64,000 nucleotides of DNA, taken from assembly GCA_963819735.1 (NCBI GenBank), contig CAWFXC010000003.1, positions 248,001-312,000 on the forward strand, given 5' to 3'. Positions 26,039-35,408 of this stretch are shown in pieces. Position 1 is the stretch's first letter; the number at the start of each line of letters is the position of its first letter. The stretch is from CAWFXC01 sp963819735. Its GTDB lineage: Bacteria > Actinomycetota > Acidimicrobiia > IMCC26256 > DASPTH01. Under the pieces are notes generated by a model. That model did no database searches. It saw only the letters and a list, made by a program, of their open reading frames with translations, and was not told where the DNA came from. Both the position numbers and the translations under genes were made by a program.

Positions 26039-28543
26039 TTACCGCCGCCCGCCACCGCCGCTGCGCCGGCGACCACCGCCGCCGCCACCACGGCTCGAGC
26101 CCCGGTCGCCGCCGGGGCGCCCGGCCTCGGCGGGGCCGAGATCGCCGAACTCGGCGCGGGCCTGGGAGTCCCAGGCCTCGTCGAACGACGCGACCTCGAC
26201 GTCGGAGGTCGACGAAGACGAGGACGAAGACGACGAGCCCGACGATCCGCGGTCGCCGTTGCCCCGGGGCTCGCGATCGCGGCGGGGAGCCGCGGCCCGC
26301 GAGTCGCCATTGGACGACTCCGCCGCACCGTCACCACCGCCGCCACCGTCGGCGTCGTCTTCACCGGCGAGCGACAACGAGAGCTTGCCCGAGTTGTCGA
26401 TGTCGTCGACCCGCACCGTGACCTCGTCGCCGAGGTTCAGCACGTCTTCCACCCGGTCGATGCGCTTGCCCCGACCGAGCTTCGAGATGTGGAGCAGCCC
26501 GTCACGGCCGGGCAGGATGTTGACGAACGCCCCGAACTTGGTGACGTTCACCACCTTGCCGGTGTACTCGGCGCCGAGCTCGGCGGTCGGCGGGTCGAGG
26601 ATGAGCTCGATCCGGCGGCGCGCCTCTTCGACCGCGGCACCGTCGTTCGAGCCGATGCTCACGGTGCCGACCACGCCGTCGTCGCTCACCGACACGTCGG
26701 CGCCCGTCTCCTGCGTGATGGTGTTGATGACCTTGCCCTTGGGCCCGATCACCTCACCGATCTTGTCCATCGGGATCTCGAAGCTGACGATCTTCGGCGC
26801 GGTGGGCTTGACGTCGCGTCGGTGGGTGGAGATCTCGGCGTCCATCACGTCGAGGATCTTCAGGCGGGCGTCGCGCGCCTGGAGCAGCGCCTGGCGCAGC
26901 ACGTCGGCCGGGAGTCCGTCGATCTTCGTGTCGAGCTGCAGCGCGGTGACGAAGTCGCGGGTGCCGGCGACCTTGAAGTCCATGTCGCCGAACGCGTCCT
27001 CGGTGCCGAGGATGTCGGTGAGGGTCGTGTACTTGCCCTCGGCGAACACGAGACCCATGGCGATGCCGGCCACCGACGCCTTCAGCGGCACGCCGCCGTC
27101 GAGCATCGAGAGCGTCGAACCGCACACCGACGCCATCGAGGTGGAACCATTGGAGCTGAGCACGTCGGAGACGATGCGCAGCACGTACGGCCACTCCTCC
27201 ATCGACGGGACGACGGGCACGAGCGCACGCTCGGCCAATGCGCCGTGGCCGATCTCGCGCCGCTTCGGCGAGCCCACCCGACCGGTCTCGCCAGTCGAGT
27301 AGGGCGGGAAGTTGTAGTGGTGGATGTACCGCTTCTTCGTGCCGCGCAGCTCGTCGAGCCCGATGAACTGCTCCATGCGGGGCATGCCGAGGGTCAGCAC
27401 GCTGAGCACCTGGGTCTCACCCCGCTGGAAGAGGCCGGTGCCGTGGGCGGTCGGCAGGACGTCGACCTCAGCCGACAGCGGCCGGATGTCGGTGGTGCCG
27501 CGGCCGTCGATGCGCAGGCCTTCGTTGACGATCCGGCTGCGGACGACCTTCTTCTGCAGCGCCCGGAACGCGGGCTTGATCTGCTTGGCGCGGCCCGCGA
27601 ACGGCTCGGGCTCGTCGGCGGTGCCGACCATCGCGAGCAGCAGCCCCTCGAGGATCTCGTCGAGGCGGTTGTTGCGCTCGGTCTTGTCGGCGATGGCCAT
27701 CGCCTCCGACGTGCTGGCCGTCGCCTGCTCGGCCACGGTGTCGAAGACGTCGTCGTCGTAGTCGGAGTGGATCTCGTAGGGGATGTCGGCGATCGGACCG
27801 CGGGCCGAGATGACCGCGGCACGCAGCTGCTTCTGCAGCTCGATCGACGCCTTGATCCACTGCTTCGCTTCTTCGAGACCGTCGGCGATGACCTCTTCGG
27901 TCACCTTCGGGGCGCCCGCTTCGTAGAGGCGCCACGTGGCCTCGGTGCCACCGGCCTCGACCATCATGATGGCGATGTCGCCGCCCTCGATCATGCGGCC
28001 GGCGACGACGAGCTCGAACGTGGACTCGCTGCTCTCCTCGAACGTCGGGTGCGCGATCCAGTCGCTGCCCTGACGCGACAGGCGCACCGCGCCGATCGGG
28101 CCGTCGAACGGGATGCCCGACACGGTGAGCGCGGCCGAGGCACCGTTGATGGAGATGATGTCGTGGGGGTTCACGAGGTCGGCGCCCATGATGGTCGCCA
28201 CGACCTGGACCTCGTTGCGGAACCCATCGGGGAACGACGGCCGCAACGGACGGTCGGTGAGCCGACAGGTGAGGATGGCGGGCTCGCCCGGGCGACCCTC
28301 CCGGCGGAACACGCCACCGGGGATCTTGCCCGCGGCGTACATCCGCTCCTCGACGTCGACGGTCAGCGGGAAGAAGTCGATGCCCTCCCGCGGCTTGCTG
28401 GTGACGACGGTGCTGAGCACGGTGGTGTCGCCGACCCGGAGCAGCACCGCACCGTCGGCCTGTGGGGCCAACTTGCCGGTCTCCAGGGTCATGATCTTGC
28501 CGGCCGCGTTGATGGGGCCACTGACACGAATCGCGTCCGCCAT
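26039..28543 (-). CDS. pnp: Polyribonucleotide nucleotidyltransferase (PNPase)
   Basis: An 834-residue 3'-5' phosphorolytic exoribonuclease. Two RNase PH-like domains, an all-alpha linker, a KH domain (GKVINTITQETGADV) and an S1 domain (GRDGLLHISKLGRGK) are visible. The tail beyond the S1 domain is unusual: Gly-rich, with a run of serines and acidic/basic patches ending in Gly/Arg repeats. ATG at 28543 has an AGAGGAG site. It follows rpsO, the classic autoregulated rpsO-pnp arrangement. Confidence 0.95.
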   Translation of the reverse strand: MADAIRVSGPINAAGKIMTLETGKLAPQADGAVLLRVGDTTVLSTVVTSKPREGIDFFPLTVDVEERMYAAGKIPGGVFRREGRPGEPAILTCRLTDRPLRPSFPDGFRNEVQVVATIMGADLVNPHDIISINGASAALTVSGIPFDGPIGAVRLSRQGSDWIAHPTFEESSESTFELVVAGRMIEGGDIAIMMVEAGGTEATWRLYEAGAPKVTEEVIADGLEEAKQWIKASIELQKQLRAAVISARGPIADIPYEIHSDYDDDVFDTVAEQATASTSEAMAIADKTERNNRLDEILEGLLLAMVGTADEPEPFAGRAKQIKPAFRALQKKVVRSRIVNEGLRIDGRGTTDIRPLSAEVDVLPTAHGTGLFQRGETQVLSVLTLGMPRMEQFIGLDELRGTKKRYIHHYNFPPYSTGETGRVGSPKRREIGHGALAERALVPVVPSMEEWPYVLRIVSDVLSSNGSTSMASVCGSTLSMLDGGVPLKASVAGIAMGLVFAEGKYTTLTDILGTEDAFGDMDFKVAGTRDFVTALQLDTKIDGLPADVLRQALLQARDARLKILDVMDAEISTHRRDVKPTAPKIVSFEIPMDKIGEVIGPKGKVINTITQETGADVSVSDDGVVGTVSIGSNDGAAVEEARRRIELILDPPTAELGAEYTGKVVNVTKFGAFVNILPGRDGLLHISKLGRGKRIDRVEDVLNLGDEVTVRVDDIDNSGKLSLSLAGEDDADGGGGGDGAAESSNGDSRAAAPRRDREPRGNGDRGSSGSSSSSSSSSTSDVEVASFDEAWDSQARAEFGDLGPAEAGRPGGDRGSSRGGGGGGRRRSGGGGRR

Positions 28544-28661
28544 GGGAACGCGCTCCTCTCTTCGCCGCTACGGGCGATCAGGCGAGGCGCGGCGGTTCCC
28601 AGTTGTCGCCGTCCGGATGGGCCTCGTCAGGTGCAGGAGGGACCCGGGCGGTGGCGACTGA

Positions 28662-28683
28662 CAACCGTCGTCGCGCTCGGTTG
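28662..28683 (-). other. Small inverted repeat in the rpsO-pnp spacer
   Basis: In the 164-base rpsO-pnp spacer, CAACCG and CGGTTG form a 6-bp stem with a 10-base loop. In E. coli the equivalent spacer holds an RNase III-processed hairpin used for pnp autoregulation. The stem here is weak, so the equivalence is only a suggestion. Confidence 0.2.
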
Positions 28684-28707
28684 CTCTTTCTCGAGTTGTT
28701 GCGCCCG

Positions 28708-28965
28708 CTACCGGCGAAGACCCAGCTTCGCGATGAGTGCCCGGTACCGCTCGACGTCGTTGCGCCGCAGGTAGTCGAGCAGACGTCGCCGCTGGCCCAC
28801 GAGCATGAGCAGTCCCCGGCGCGAGTGATGGTCCTTCTTGTGGACCTTCAGGTGCTCGGTCAGGTGGTTGATCCGGCCCGTGAGCAGGGCCACCTGGACC
28901 TCCGTGGAGCCCGTATCGGTCTCGTGGAGGCGGTGCTCGGCGATCGTGGCGGTGGTATCGGGCAT
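28708..28965 (-). CDS. rpsO: 30S ribosomal protein uS15
   Basis: An 85-residue ribosomal protein that binds the central domain of 16S rRNA. The conserved HxxDTGSTEVQVALLT, HxKDHHSRRGLLMLVGQRR and DYLRR blocks are all present. ATG at 28965 gives the usual length. A hairpin lies upstream in the leader. Confidence 0.96.
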   Translation of the reverse strand: MPDTTATIAEHRLHETDTGSTEVQVALLTGRINHLTEHLKVHKKDHHSRRGLLMLVGQRRRLLDYLRRNDVERYRALIAKLGLRR

Positions 28966-28986
28966 GCGTGCAGAGAACTTTCTGGG

Positions 28987-29061
28987 GATTCGGACGTGCT
29001 CCGAAAGAATCGGGAAGGAACGGGCGGTGGCCAGGTGCCACCACACCAACGAGCGAGCCTA
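28987..29061 (-). promoter_or_regulatory. rpsO leader with hairpin and possible -10
   Basis: On the minus strand TAGGCT (29061-29056) is a TANNNT-type -10 giving a leader of about 80 bases. Within it, 29011-28987 folds into an 8-bp stem (GATT plus CGGA) with a 4-base bulge and a 5-base loop, ending 21 bases before the ATG. S15 autoregulates through leader RNA structures in several phyla; that it does so here is inference. Confidence 0.3.
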
Positions 29062-29105
29062 CCAGAGGAGGGGCTCGATCGGGATCTGCCTCCCGGCCGT
29101 TCCGG

Positions 29106-30652
29106 CTACCGCCGCTGATCGAGCCAGGGACGGTACTGAGCGGGCGGATAGTCCTTGGCGAGCAGCACTTCCAGGGTCTCGTCGAGCACGAAGGGATCCG
29201 GGTGCTCGCCCTCGGGCCGCGGCGGGGCCGCCGTCGTCTCACCCGGTGGGCACTCGGCGCTGTAGGGCCCGATCTTCACGTCGGGGTTGTATCCCAGCTC
29301 GAGATCGGGGTGCGTCGCGCCCAGCGAGGCCCCGATGTTGTTGGCGTGGCGGTCCCGGAGGGTCAGGTTCCAACCCGCCGCGCCCCCCGCCCCTCGGGCG
29401 GGGCGCCCAGGAACCTCCACTCGACGAACCGGAGGATCGACGTGTGGTCGTACGTGCGGTGGTCGACGTACCCGGGCCGGGCGTACGGCGACGCCAGGAT
29501 CGTGGGCACGCGGAAGCCGGCCAGCGCGAAGCTCTCGTCGAGATCGGGGCTCGCGCGCTGGTCGGCGAGCAGCGGCGGCTTCACGTGATCGAAGAACCCA
29601 CCCCATTCGTCGTAGGTGACGATGAAGAGACCGCGTTCCCACTGCGGCGACGCGGCGAACGCGGCGAACGCTTCGCGGATGAACCGTTGGCCGAGCCGGA
29701 CGTCGCCCTGCGAGTGGTCGTCGGTGCGGAGGTTGCCGGTGAAGCCGGGCGCGATCGCGACCACGTTGGGCAGCGTGCCCGCGGTGCACTGCTCGAAGTA
29801 GACGTCGAGCGGCTTGATCCACGGGCGATACTCCTCGCCCCAGAGCAGCAGCACGGGAATGTCGGTGTGGTACGTGCACAACGGCACGCCGCCCACGATC
29901 AACCGCTCGAAGATGGTCGGGGTGCGGTAGATCCCCGCCTTGAGCGGGCCCGGATCTTCCTTCGCCCCACCCGACTGCGCGCTGTAGAGGTACTGGCGGT
30001 TCGGGAACGTGCCCGCGCACAACGACGCGAACGAACGGTCGAGCACGGTGAAGCGATCGGCGAGGTGGCCGTGGACGGGCACGTCGTCGCGCAGGTAGTA
30101 GCCGATGGCGTACGGGTCGTTGCCGGTGCCCTCGGCGAGGAACCCGTCGGCCAGCTCGGTGCGCCCTGCGAACCAACCGTGGCCGGGGATCGGGTGCCCG
30201 CAGCCCCGGAACGGATGCGGTTCGGCGCCCCCGCGCACCAGGTGGTGGGTGCGGTGCTTCACGCCCACCGCGTCGACGTAGCTGAAGTCGTTCTTGGCGT
30301 CGACCGCGAACTTCGAACCCCAACGCGCCCGGCCGCGGTCGAGGTACGCGGCGTCGTCGCCCAACCAACCGAGATAGTGGTCGAACGACCGGTTCTCCAT
30401 CATCAACACCACCACGGTGTCGATCGGGCAGTCCGACGGCTGCGTCTCGAGCAGCGAACCGCGCGGGCCCTTCGCGGGCCGTCGGCGCCCCGACGTGAGC
30501 GACTGCATCGCGGCGCGGCCCCCGATGGCGATGCTGCCGGCCGTGAGCCCGGCGGCGCGCAGGAAGTTGCGCCGCTCCATCGGCTCGGGTTCCGCGTCGT
30601 GGCCTTCTTGCGGTGCTTCGCTCGCGTTGCGGTCCTCCGCGTCGTCGCTCAC
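29106..30652 (-). CDS. Secreted phosphoesterase of the phospholipase C/acid phosphatase family (PF04185), frameshifted
   Basis: An alkaline-phosphatase-fold phosphoesterase of about 515 residues. A twin-arginine signal (ERRNFLRAAG) starts at residue 25, or at 1 if ATG 30580 is used. VVVLMMENRSFDHYLGW is the metal/nucleophile motif, and YDEWGGFFDHV and SILRFVEWRF follow. Near 29380-29405, at a C6 tract, the frame breaks; the other frame continues with NLTLRDRHANNIG and ends at 29106. The GTG start at 30652 overlaps the ribF stop. Substrate could be phospholipid or another phosphodiester/monoester. Confidence 0.8.
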
Positions 30653-31629
30653 TCGGCTCCGGGTGCAGGCGATCCGAGCACGCGCCGCGTGTCGTCGACG
30701 TCGCGGGCGATCTGCTCCACGAGCGCGTCGACGGAGTCGAACTTCACCTCGCCGCGCAGTCGCTGCACGAACCGCACCTTGACGTCCTGCCCGTAGAGAT
30801 CGCCGTCGAAGTCGAGGAGGTGCGCCTCGAGCAACGAGGCATCGGCCTGCTCGTAGAACGTGGGCCGGCGGCCGAGCGAGATGGCGGTGACGCGCTCGAT
30901 CCCGTCGGCGCCGATGAACGTGCCCGCGTAGATCCCGTCGGCGGGGAGGCAGCACTTCGACGGCACGGCCACGTTGGCGGTGGGGAACCCGAGCTCGCGG
31001 CCGCGCCGATCACCCTGTTCCACCCGCCCCCGAACCTCGTGCGGGCGCCCGAGCAACGCCGCCGCGGCGGCGACGTCGCCCTCGGCGAGCAGGGTGCGGA
31101 TGTGGGTCGAGGAGTAGATCGTGCCGCCCGCGGTGGCTTCCAGCCCCAGGCCGATCACCTCGAACCCGAGCTCGGCGCCCATGCGCTGCAGCAATGCAAC
31201 GTCGCCGCCGCGGCCCCGGCCGAAGTGGAAATCGGCCCCGACCACCACGAGGCGCGCGCCCGCGCCGTCGACCAGCACCTCGCGCACGAACTCCTCAGCG
31301 GGCTCCCGACTGCGGGCTTCGTCGAAGTGCAGCACGAAGCACACGTCGAGGAAGCCGGTGGCGTCGAGCAGCTCGAGCTTCTGCTCCGGCGAGGTGATGA
31401 GCGGCGGCGCCGACTCGGGGCGCACGACCTCGGCCGGGTGACGATCGAAGGTCACGCAGACCGCCGCGAGACCGCGCGCGTCGGCCAGCTCGCGCACGAG
31501 GCGGAGCACCGCGTGGTGGCCGAGGTGTACGCCGTCGTACACGCCGATGGTGACCACCGAGCCGCTCCCGGCGGCACGCGCCGCGCCGAGGTCGGCGGCC
31601 ATTGCTCCGAGATCGTCGACGATACGCAT
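30649..31629 (-). CDS. ribF: Bifunctional riboflavin kinase/FAD synthetase
   Basis: A 326-residue enzyme making FMN then FAD. The N-terminal nucleotidyltransferase domain has GVYDGVHLGHHAVL and the SSTHIR motif; the C-terminal flavokinase domain has GRELGFPTANV and DGIYAGTF. ATG at 31629 lies 5 bases after truB, the usual neighbour. The gene overlaps the following phosphoesterase by 4 bp. Confidence 0.94.
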   Translation of the reverse strand: MRIVDDLGAMAADLGAARAAGSGSVVTIGVYDGVHLGHHAVLRLVRELADARGLAAVCVTFDRHPAEVVRPESAPPLITSPEQKLELLDATGFLDVCFVLHFDEARSREPAEEFVREVLVDGAGARLVVVGADFHFGRGRGGDVALLQRMGAELGFEVIGLGLEATAGGTIYSSTHIRTLLAEGDVAAAAALLGRPHEVRGRVEQGDRRGRELGFPTANVAVPSKCCLPADGIYAGTFIGADGIERVTAISLGRRPTFYEQADASLLEAHLLDFDGDLYGQDVKVRFVQRLRGEVKFDSVDALVEQIARDVDDTRRVLGSPAPGAE

Positions 31630-31634
31630 CGTGA

Positions 31635-32517
31635 TCAGCCCTGCGCCGCGACGACGACCGCTGCTTTGAGCGCGGCGCCGTGGCGGTCGTAGACCGCGAG
31701 CAGGCCACCGTCGGGGCCGACCACCGCGAACGGACCGTCGCCCGCGACGGTGAGCGCACCACTCGCGAACGCGACTCCGTGCACGACGGCGCGGGCTTGC
31801 TCGTCGTTCACGTCGACCCGTTCGAGATCGCGCATGGCGACGGTGAGCGGGAGCACGCTCGCATCGGGGTCGGACTCGATCTCGCCCAGTTCGTGCGCCT
31901 CGTCCAGCGTGAACGACCCGACGCGGAGGCGACGCAGATCTCCGAGGTGCGCGAACCCGTCGAGCGCGGTACCCAGATCGGCGGCGAGCGCGCGGATGTA
32001 GGTGCCGCTCCCGCACTCCACGACGACGGTCGCCTCCGGATACGGACCGGGCGTGAACTCCTCGATCTCGAACCGGTCGACCCGCACCGGACGCGGCGAC
32101 CGCTCGACTTCCTGACCGGCCCGGGCCAGCTCGTGGAGACGACGCCCGCCGACCTTCACCGCCGAGACCATCGGTGGGAGCTGCTCGATGTTGCCGATGA
32201 AGCGCGGGAGCGCGCGCTCGACCTGGTCGCGGGTGAGTGGCATGGGACGTTGGTCGAGGACCTCGCCCGCGGCGTCGAGCGTGCTGGTCGCGATGCCGAA
32301 AACGATCCGGCCCCGGTAGGCCTTCCCCGTCCTCCGAGAGGTAGCGCAGCAGACGGGTCGCGCGGCCGAGGCCGACGAGCAGCACGCCGGTGGCGTCGGG
32401 ATCGAGGGTGCCGGCGTGACCCACCCGGCGCTGGTCGTAGACCTTGCGCAAGCGACCGACGACGTCGTGCGACGTGCAGCCCGCGGGCTTGTCGACGACG
32501 ACGAGACCGTCCTTCAC
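31635..32517 (-). CDS. truB: tRNA pseudouridine(55) synthase, frameshifted
   Basis: TruB makes pseudouridine 55 in the T-loop of tRNAs. The first frame gives DKPAGCTSHDVV and the catalytic-Asp motif HAGTLDPDATGVL. At a G4 run on the coding strand (32328-32325) the frame breaks; removing one G restores KAYRGRIVFGIATSTLD and joins PMVSAVKVGGRRLHELAR and CGSGTYIRALAADLG to the stop at 31635. The restored protein has normal length (about 293 residues). Start GTG at 32517. A sequence error is likelier than gene decay. Confidence 0.85.
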
Positions 32518-32539
32518 GATGCCGGGCGCCCGCAGGTGA

Positions 32540-33512
32540 TCAGAGCGCGCCGCGGATGCGGGCGACGACGTCGGGGATGTCGAGGGTCGACTCGAAGCCG
32601 GCCGCGTAGCGGTGACCTCCCCCGCCGTGCTCGGCCGCGATCAGCCGGACGTCGACGTCGCCGAGCGAGCGCAGACTGACCCGCACTGTTCCGTCGGCCT
32701 CTTCCTTCACGACGCAGGTGACTTCGGCTTCGCGTCGCGCGACGCACGATGTCGATGAGTCCCTCGACCTCTTCGAGCGTGACGCCGTGACGGTCGAGCA
32801 TGTCCTGCGTGACCGCGGTCCACACGAAGCGTCGGTCGACGTCGAGCTCGGCCGCGGCGAGCGCGTCGCCGAGCAGCTTCAGGTACGCGAACGTGTGCTC
32901 CTCGAAGAGCTGACGCGAGAGGCGCGAGACGGGCACGTCGAACGACACCAGCTCGCGGGCGAGCTCGAACACCTCGGGGGTGGTGGTGTCGTACTGGAAG
33001 CGGCCGGTGTCGCACACCAGCGCGGCGTAGAGCGCGACCGCGCCATCCTGCGTGAGCGGGAGCCCGAGCTCGCGCACCAGATCGCGGACGATCACCCCGC
33101 TAGCCGCCGCCGCGGCGTCGATCACGTTGATGGTGCCGTAGCGCGTGTTCGACACGTGGTGGTCGAGCACGATGAGCTCGCGGGCGGCTTTGGCCGCAGG
33201 CTCGAGATCGCCGAGGCGGCCCAGCGATCCGCAGTCGAAGGTGACCATGACGTCGGGCTCCCGGGGGAAGGTCTCGGGATCGCTGAGGAGGTGGAGGCCC
33301 GGCAGCTCGCGGTAGTGCGGCCCGACGACGAACGGGTGCGGGAACGAGGCCACGACGTCGCGTCCGGCGGCGCGCAGCGTGTGGAAGAGGCCGAGCATCG
33401 AACCGAGGGCATCACCGTCGGGATTCACGTGACACGCCAGTGCGACGGTCGGCGCGTCGGCGATCGCGCGCGCCGCGTCGGTCAGGGCCTGCGCGACCTC
33501 GGGGTCGGTCAC
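32540..33512 (-). CDS. nrnA: Oligoribonuclease/PAP phosphatase NrnA (DHH-DHHA1), frameshifted
   Basis: A DHH phosphoesterase that degrades nanoRNA and dephosphorylates pAp. HVNPDGDALGS, VTFDCGS, DHHVSNTRYG and CDTGRFQYD are in the first frame. Around 32729-32748 the frame breaks; the next frame restores EAEVTCVVKEEADGTVRV and the DHHA1 motif AEHGGGGHRYAAG, ending at 32540. The restored length is about 323 residues. GTG at 33512 overlaps rbfA (GTGA). The order rbfA-nrnA-truB is conserved in actinobacteria. Confidence 0.85.
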
Positions 33513-33970
33513 TCCGGCTCCCCCTCGTCGGCAGGATCGTCGTCGTGAGCACCGTCGACCGCGGGATCGTCGTTGCGGTGGAGGTCGCGGAGGATCTCCT
33601 CGATGCGGTTCCCGGTGGCGATGGCCGGGTCTTCCTTGAAGATCAGCTCGGGCAGGTACTTGAGCCTGACCTGCCGGCCGAGCTCGGCGCGGAGATGCGG
33701 CGCCGCCGAGCGCAGGGCCGCGCCGGTGGCCTCCCGCTGCTCCGGAGCGATTTCCGCGACCACCCCCGCACCCCGCTTCCCCGCCAGACCGAGCGCGGAA
33801 TAATAGACCGTCGCCTGCCGCAGATCCGCGCTGACGTCGACGCCCGTGATGGTCACGAGGCCGAGGCGGGGGTCGTTGAGGCGTTCCACTTCGTCGCCCA
33901 GCGCTTCGCGCACGACCTCGTTCACCCGCGCCATGCGCGGGTACTTCCGGGGGGAACCGTGACGGGTCAT
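33509..33970 (-). CDS. rbfA: 30S ribosome-binding factor RbfA
   Basis: A 153-residue cold-shock/16S maturation factor with a KH-like fold. The pattern RMARVNEVVREALGDEVERLNDPRLGLVTITGVDVS (as several short blocks) and LKYLPELIFKED is diagnostic. ATG at 33970 overlaps the DUF503 stop (ATGA). The acidic C-terminus is longer than in E. coli. It is translationally coupled on both sides. Confidence 0.92.
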   Translation of the reverse strand: MTRHGSPRKYPRMARVNEVVREALGDEVERLNDPRLGLVTITGVDVSADLRQATVYYSALGLAGKRGAGVVAEIAPEQREATGAALRSAAPHLRAELGRQVRLKYLPELIFKEDPAIATGNRIEEILRDLHRNDDPAVDGAHDDDPADEGEPE

Positions 33971-34293
33971 CGGCGCTCCCCCGGCGCGAGGGCACCGAGC
34001 TCGCCCTCGACCTCGAGCCACGCGACCTCCGTGCCGAGCAGCTCGACGCCGGGCGCCGCGGCCACGAATCGCTCGACCGCGTCGAGCAGCTCCTGCACCC
34101 GACCGTCGCTCTCGGCCACCACCGCCACCGCGATCCCGGCCCGCTGCCACTGGTCGTGGTGGTCGACTTCGGCGACCGAGATGCGGAACCGGTGGCGCAG
34201 ACCATCGACGATCGGTCGGATCACCGCCCGCTTGGCCTTGAGCGACCGGCTGGCGGGAATGTGGAGATCGAAGCTCATCGCCGCCGCGTGCAT
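33967..34293 (-). CDS. DUF503 (YlxP-like) family protein
   Basis: A 108-residue member of the DUF503/YlxP family, commonly found between infB and rbfA. Its signature is SRSLKAKRAVIRPIVDGLRH, then SVAEVDHHDQWQRAGIAVAVV. Function is poorly known; the context suggests ribosome assembly. ATG at 34293; the end overlaps rbfA by 4 bp. Confidence 0.85.
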   Translation of the reverse strand: MHAAAMSFDLHIPASRSLKAKRAVIRPIVDGLRHRFRISVAEVDHHDQWQRAGIAVAVVAESDGRVQELLDAVERFVAAAPGVELLGTEVAWLEVEGELGALAPGERR

Positions 34294-34380
34294 CCGGCCA
34301 TTCTCGTCGCTCCCGCCCGATCGCGGGAATCCGCCCTCCGACGCGAGCCCGGTCGCGCAGAACCGCGCCGCGCCGGACGG

Positions 34381-35310
34381 TCAGCTGGCGTCGAGGATGT
34401 CGACGACGAACACGAGCGTGTCGGTGCCGGTGATGCCCGCGCTCTCGTTGCCCGAAGTGCCGTATCCCTTGTCGGGAGGCACGACGAGCACGACCTGGGA
34501 CCCGACCGTCTTGCCGACCAGTCCTTCGTCCCACCCGGCGATCACGTTGCCCGACCCGATGGCGAAGTCGACGCTGGCGCCGCGGTCCCACGACGAGTCG
34601 AACTGCTTCCCGCTCCCCCAGATCACGCCGGTGTACTGCACGGTGACGGTCTGCCCGGCGGCCACGGTGGCACCACCGCCGGTAATCAGGTTCTGGGCCA
34701 CGAGCTGCGTCGGGGCGGCGGTGGCCGGCACCTTGATGGTGGGCTTCCCGGTGGCGTCGAGCGTCACCGTCGGCAGGCCGGGCACCGGTGCCACCGGAGT
34801 GCCGAACGCCCGGGTGAGCGGTGCGTGCGCGTCCTTCACGTCGACCACGAACAGCAGTGAGTCGTTCTTCTTCACGCCCGACTTCGACAGGTTCTTGGCC
34901 AGCCCGTCCTTCGGCGCGATGGCGACCACCACGCGACTGCCGACGGTGGCACCGGTCAGGCCCTTCACGATCGGCGCCGCGGTCTTCGTGTTGTCGAGCG
35001 TCAGGACACCTGGGGTCGACCCGAACGAGGTCTCGATCTGCTTGCCGGTGCGGCCGTCGACGAGCAGGAAGTCGAAGGTGACCTTCTCGCCGGTGGCGAG
35101 CTTGGCGCCCGCGCCGGTCGTGACGACGCGGTGGGTACTCGCCTTCACCGTGAACGGCTTGGCGAACTTCAGCGCCGGTTTCGTGCCGACGGTGCCGGCG
35201 ACCGTGACGTTGCCCAGCGGGGTCGCGGCGGCACCCGCGCTCCCGGCCGCCGCGCCGACGACCGCGAGTGCGGTGGCGAGCAGGGTGAGGATGACGACGA
35301 GGCGACGCAC
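34381..35310 (-). CDS. Secreted FKBP-type peptidyl-prolyl isomerase with two FKBP-like domains
   Basis: A 309-residue exported protein. A signal peptide (VVILTLLATALAVVG, then AGAAA) is followed by a first, divergent FKBP-like domain (about 45-165). The second has the classic pattern VTVQYTGVIWGSGKQFDSSWDRG, VIAGWDEGL, VVPPDKGYG. GTG at 35310 gives the best signal peptide. It probably folds extracytoplasmic proteins. Its place between infB and the DUF503 gene is an insertion into the standard order. Confidence 0.85.
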   Translation of the reverse strand: MRRLVVILTLLATALAVVGAAAGSAGAAATPLGNVTVAGTVGTKPALKFAKPFTVKASTHRVVTTGAGAKLATGEKVTFDFLLVDGRTGKQIETSFGSTPGVLTLDNTKTAAPIVKGLTGATVGSRVVVAIAPKDGLAKNLSKSGVKKNDSLLFVVDVKDAHAPLTRAFGTPVAPVPGLPTVTLDATGKPTIKVPATAAPTQLVAQNLITGGGATVAAGQTVTVQYTGVIWGSGKQFDSSWDRGASVDFAIGSGNVIAGWDEGLVGKTVGSQVVLVVPPDKGYGTSGNESAGITGTDTLVFVVDILDAS

Positions 35311-35359
35311 GATCGGGCACGCTACCGGCGCCGCCGAGCGGCTCGGGCGCGGCGGTCTC

Positions 35360-35380
35360 AGCGTTTCCTCAAGGAACGCT
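35360..35380 (-). terminator. Hairpin between infB and the FKBP gene
   Basis: AGCGTT and AACGCT with inner CC/GG pairs form an 8-bp stem with one bulge, 28 bases after the infB stop. A second GC-rich inverted repeat (CCGCC/GGCGG) follows. There is no U-tract; partial termination or mRNA processing is possible. Confidence 0.35.
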
Positions 35381-35408
35381 CGACCACATTCGCGCCGACG
35401 GTGGACCG

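Noticed and set aside
26215..26255. GAC/GAA trinucleotide run as a possible regulatory microsatellite
   Set aside because: It encodes the serine run in the PNPase tail and stays in frame; no promoter context.
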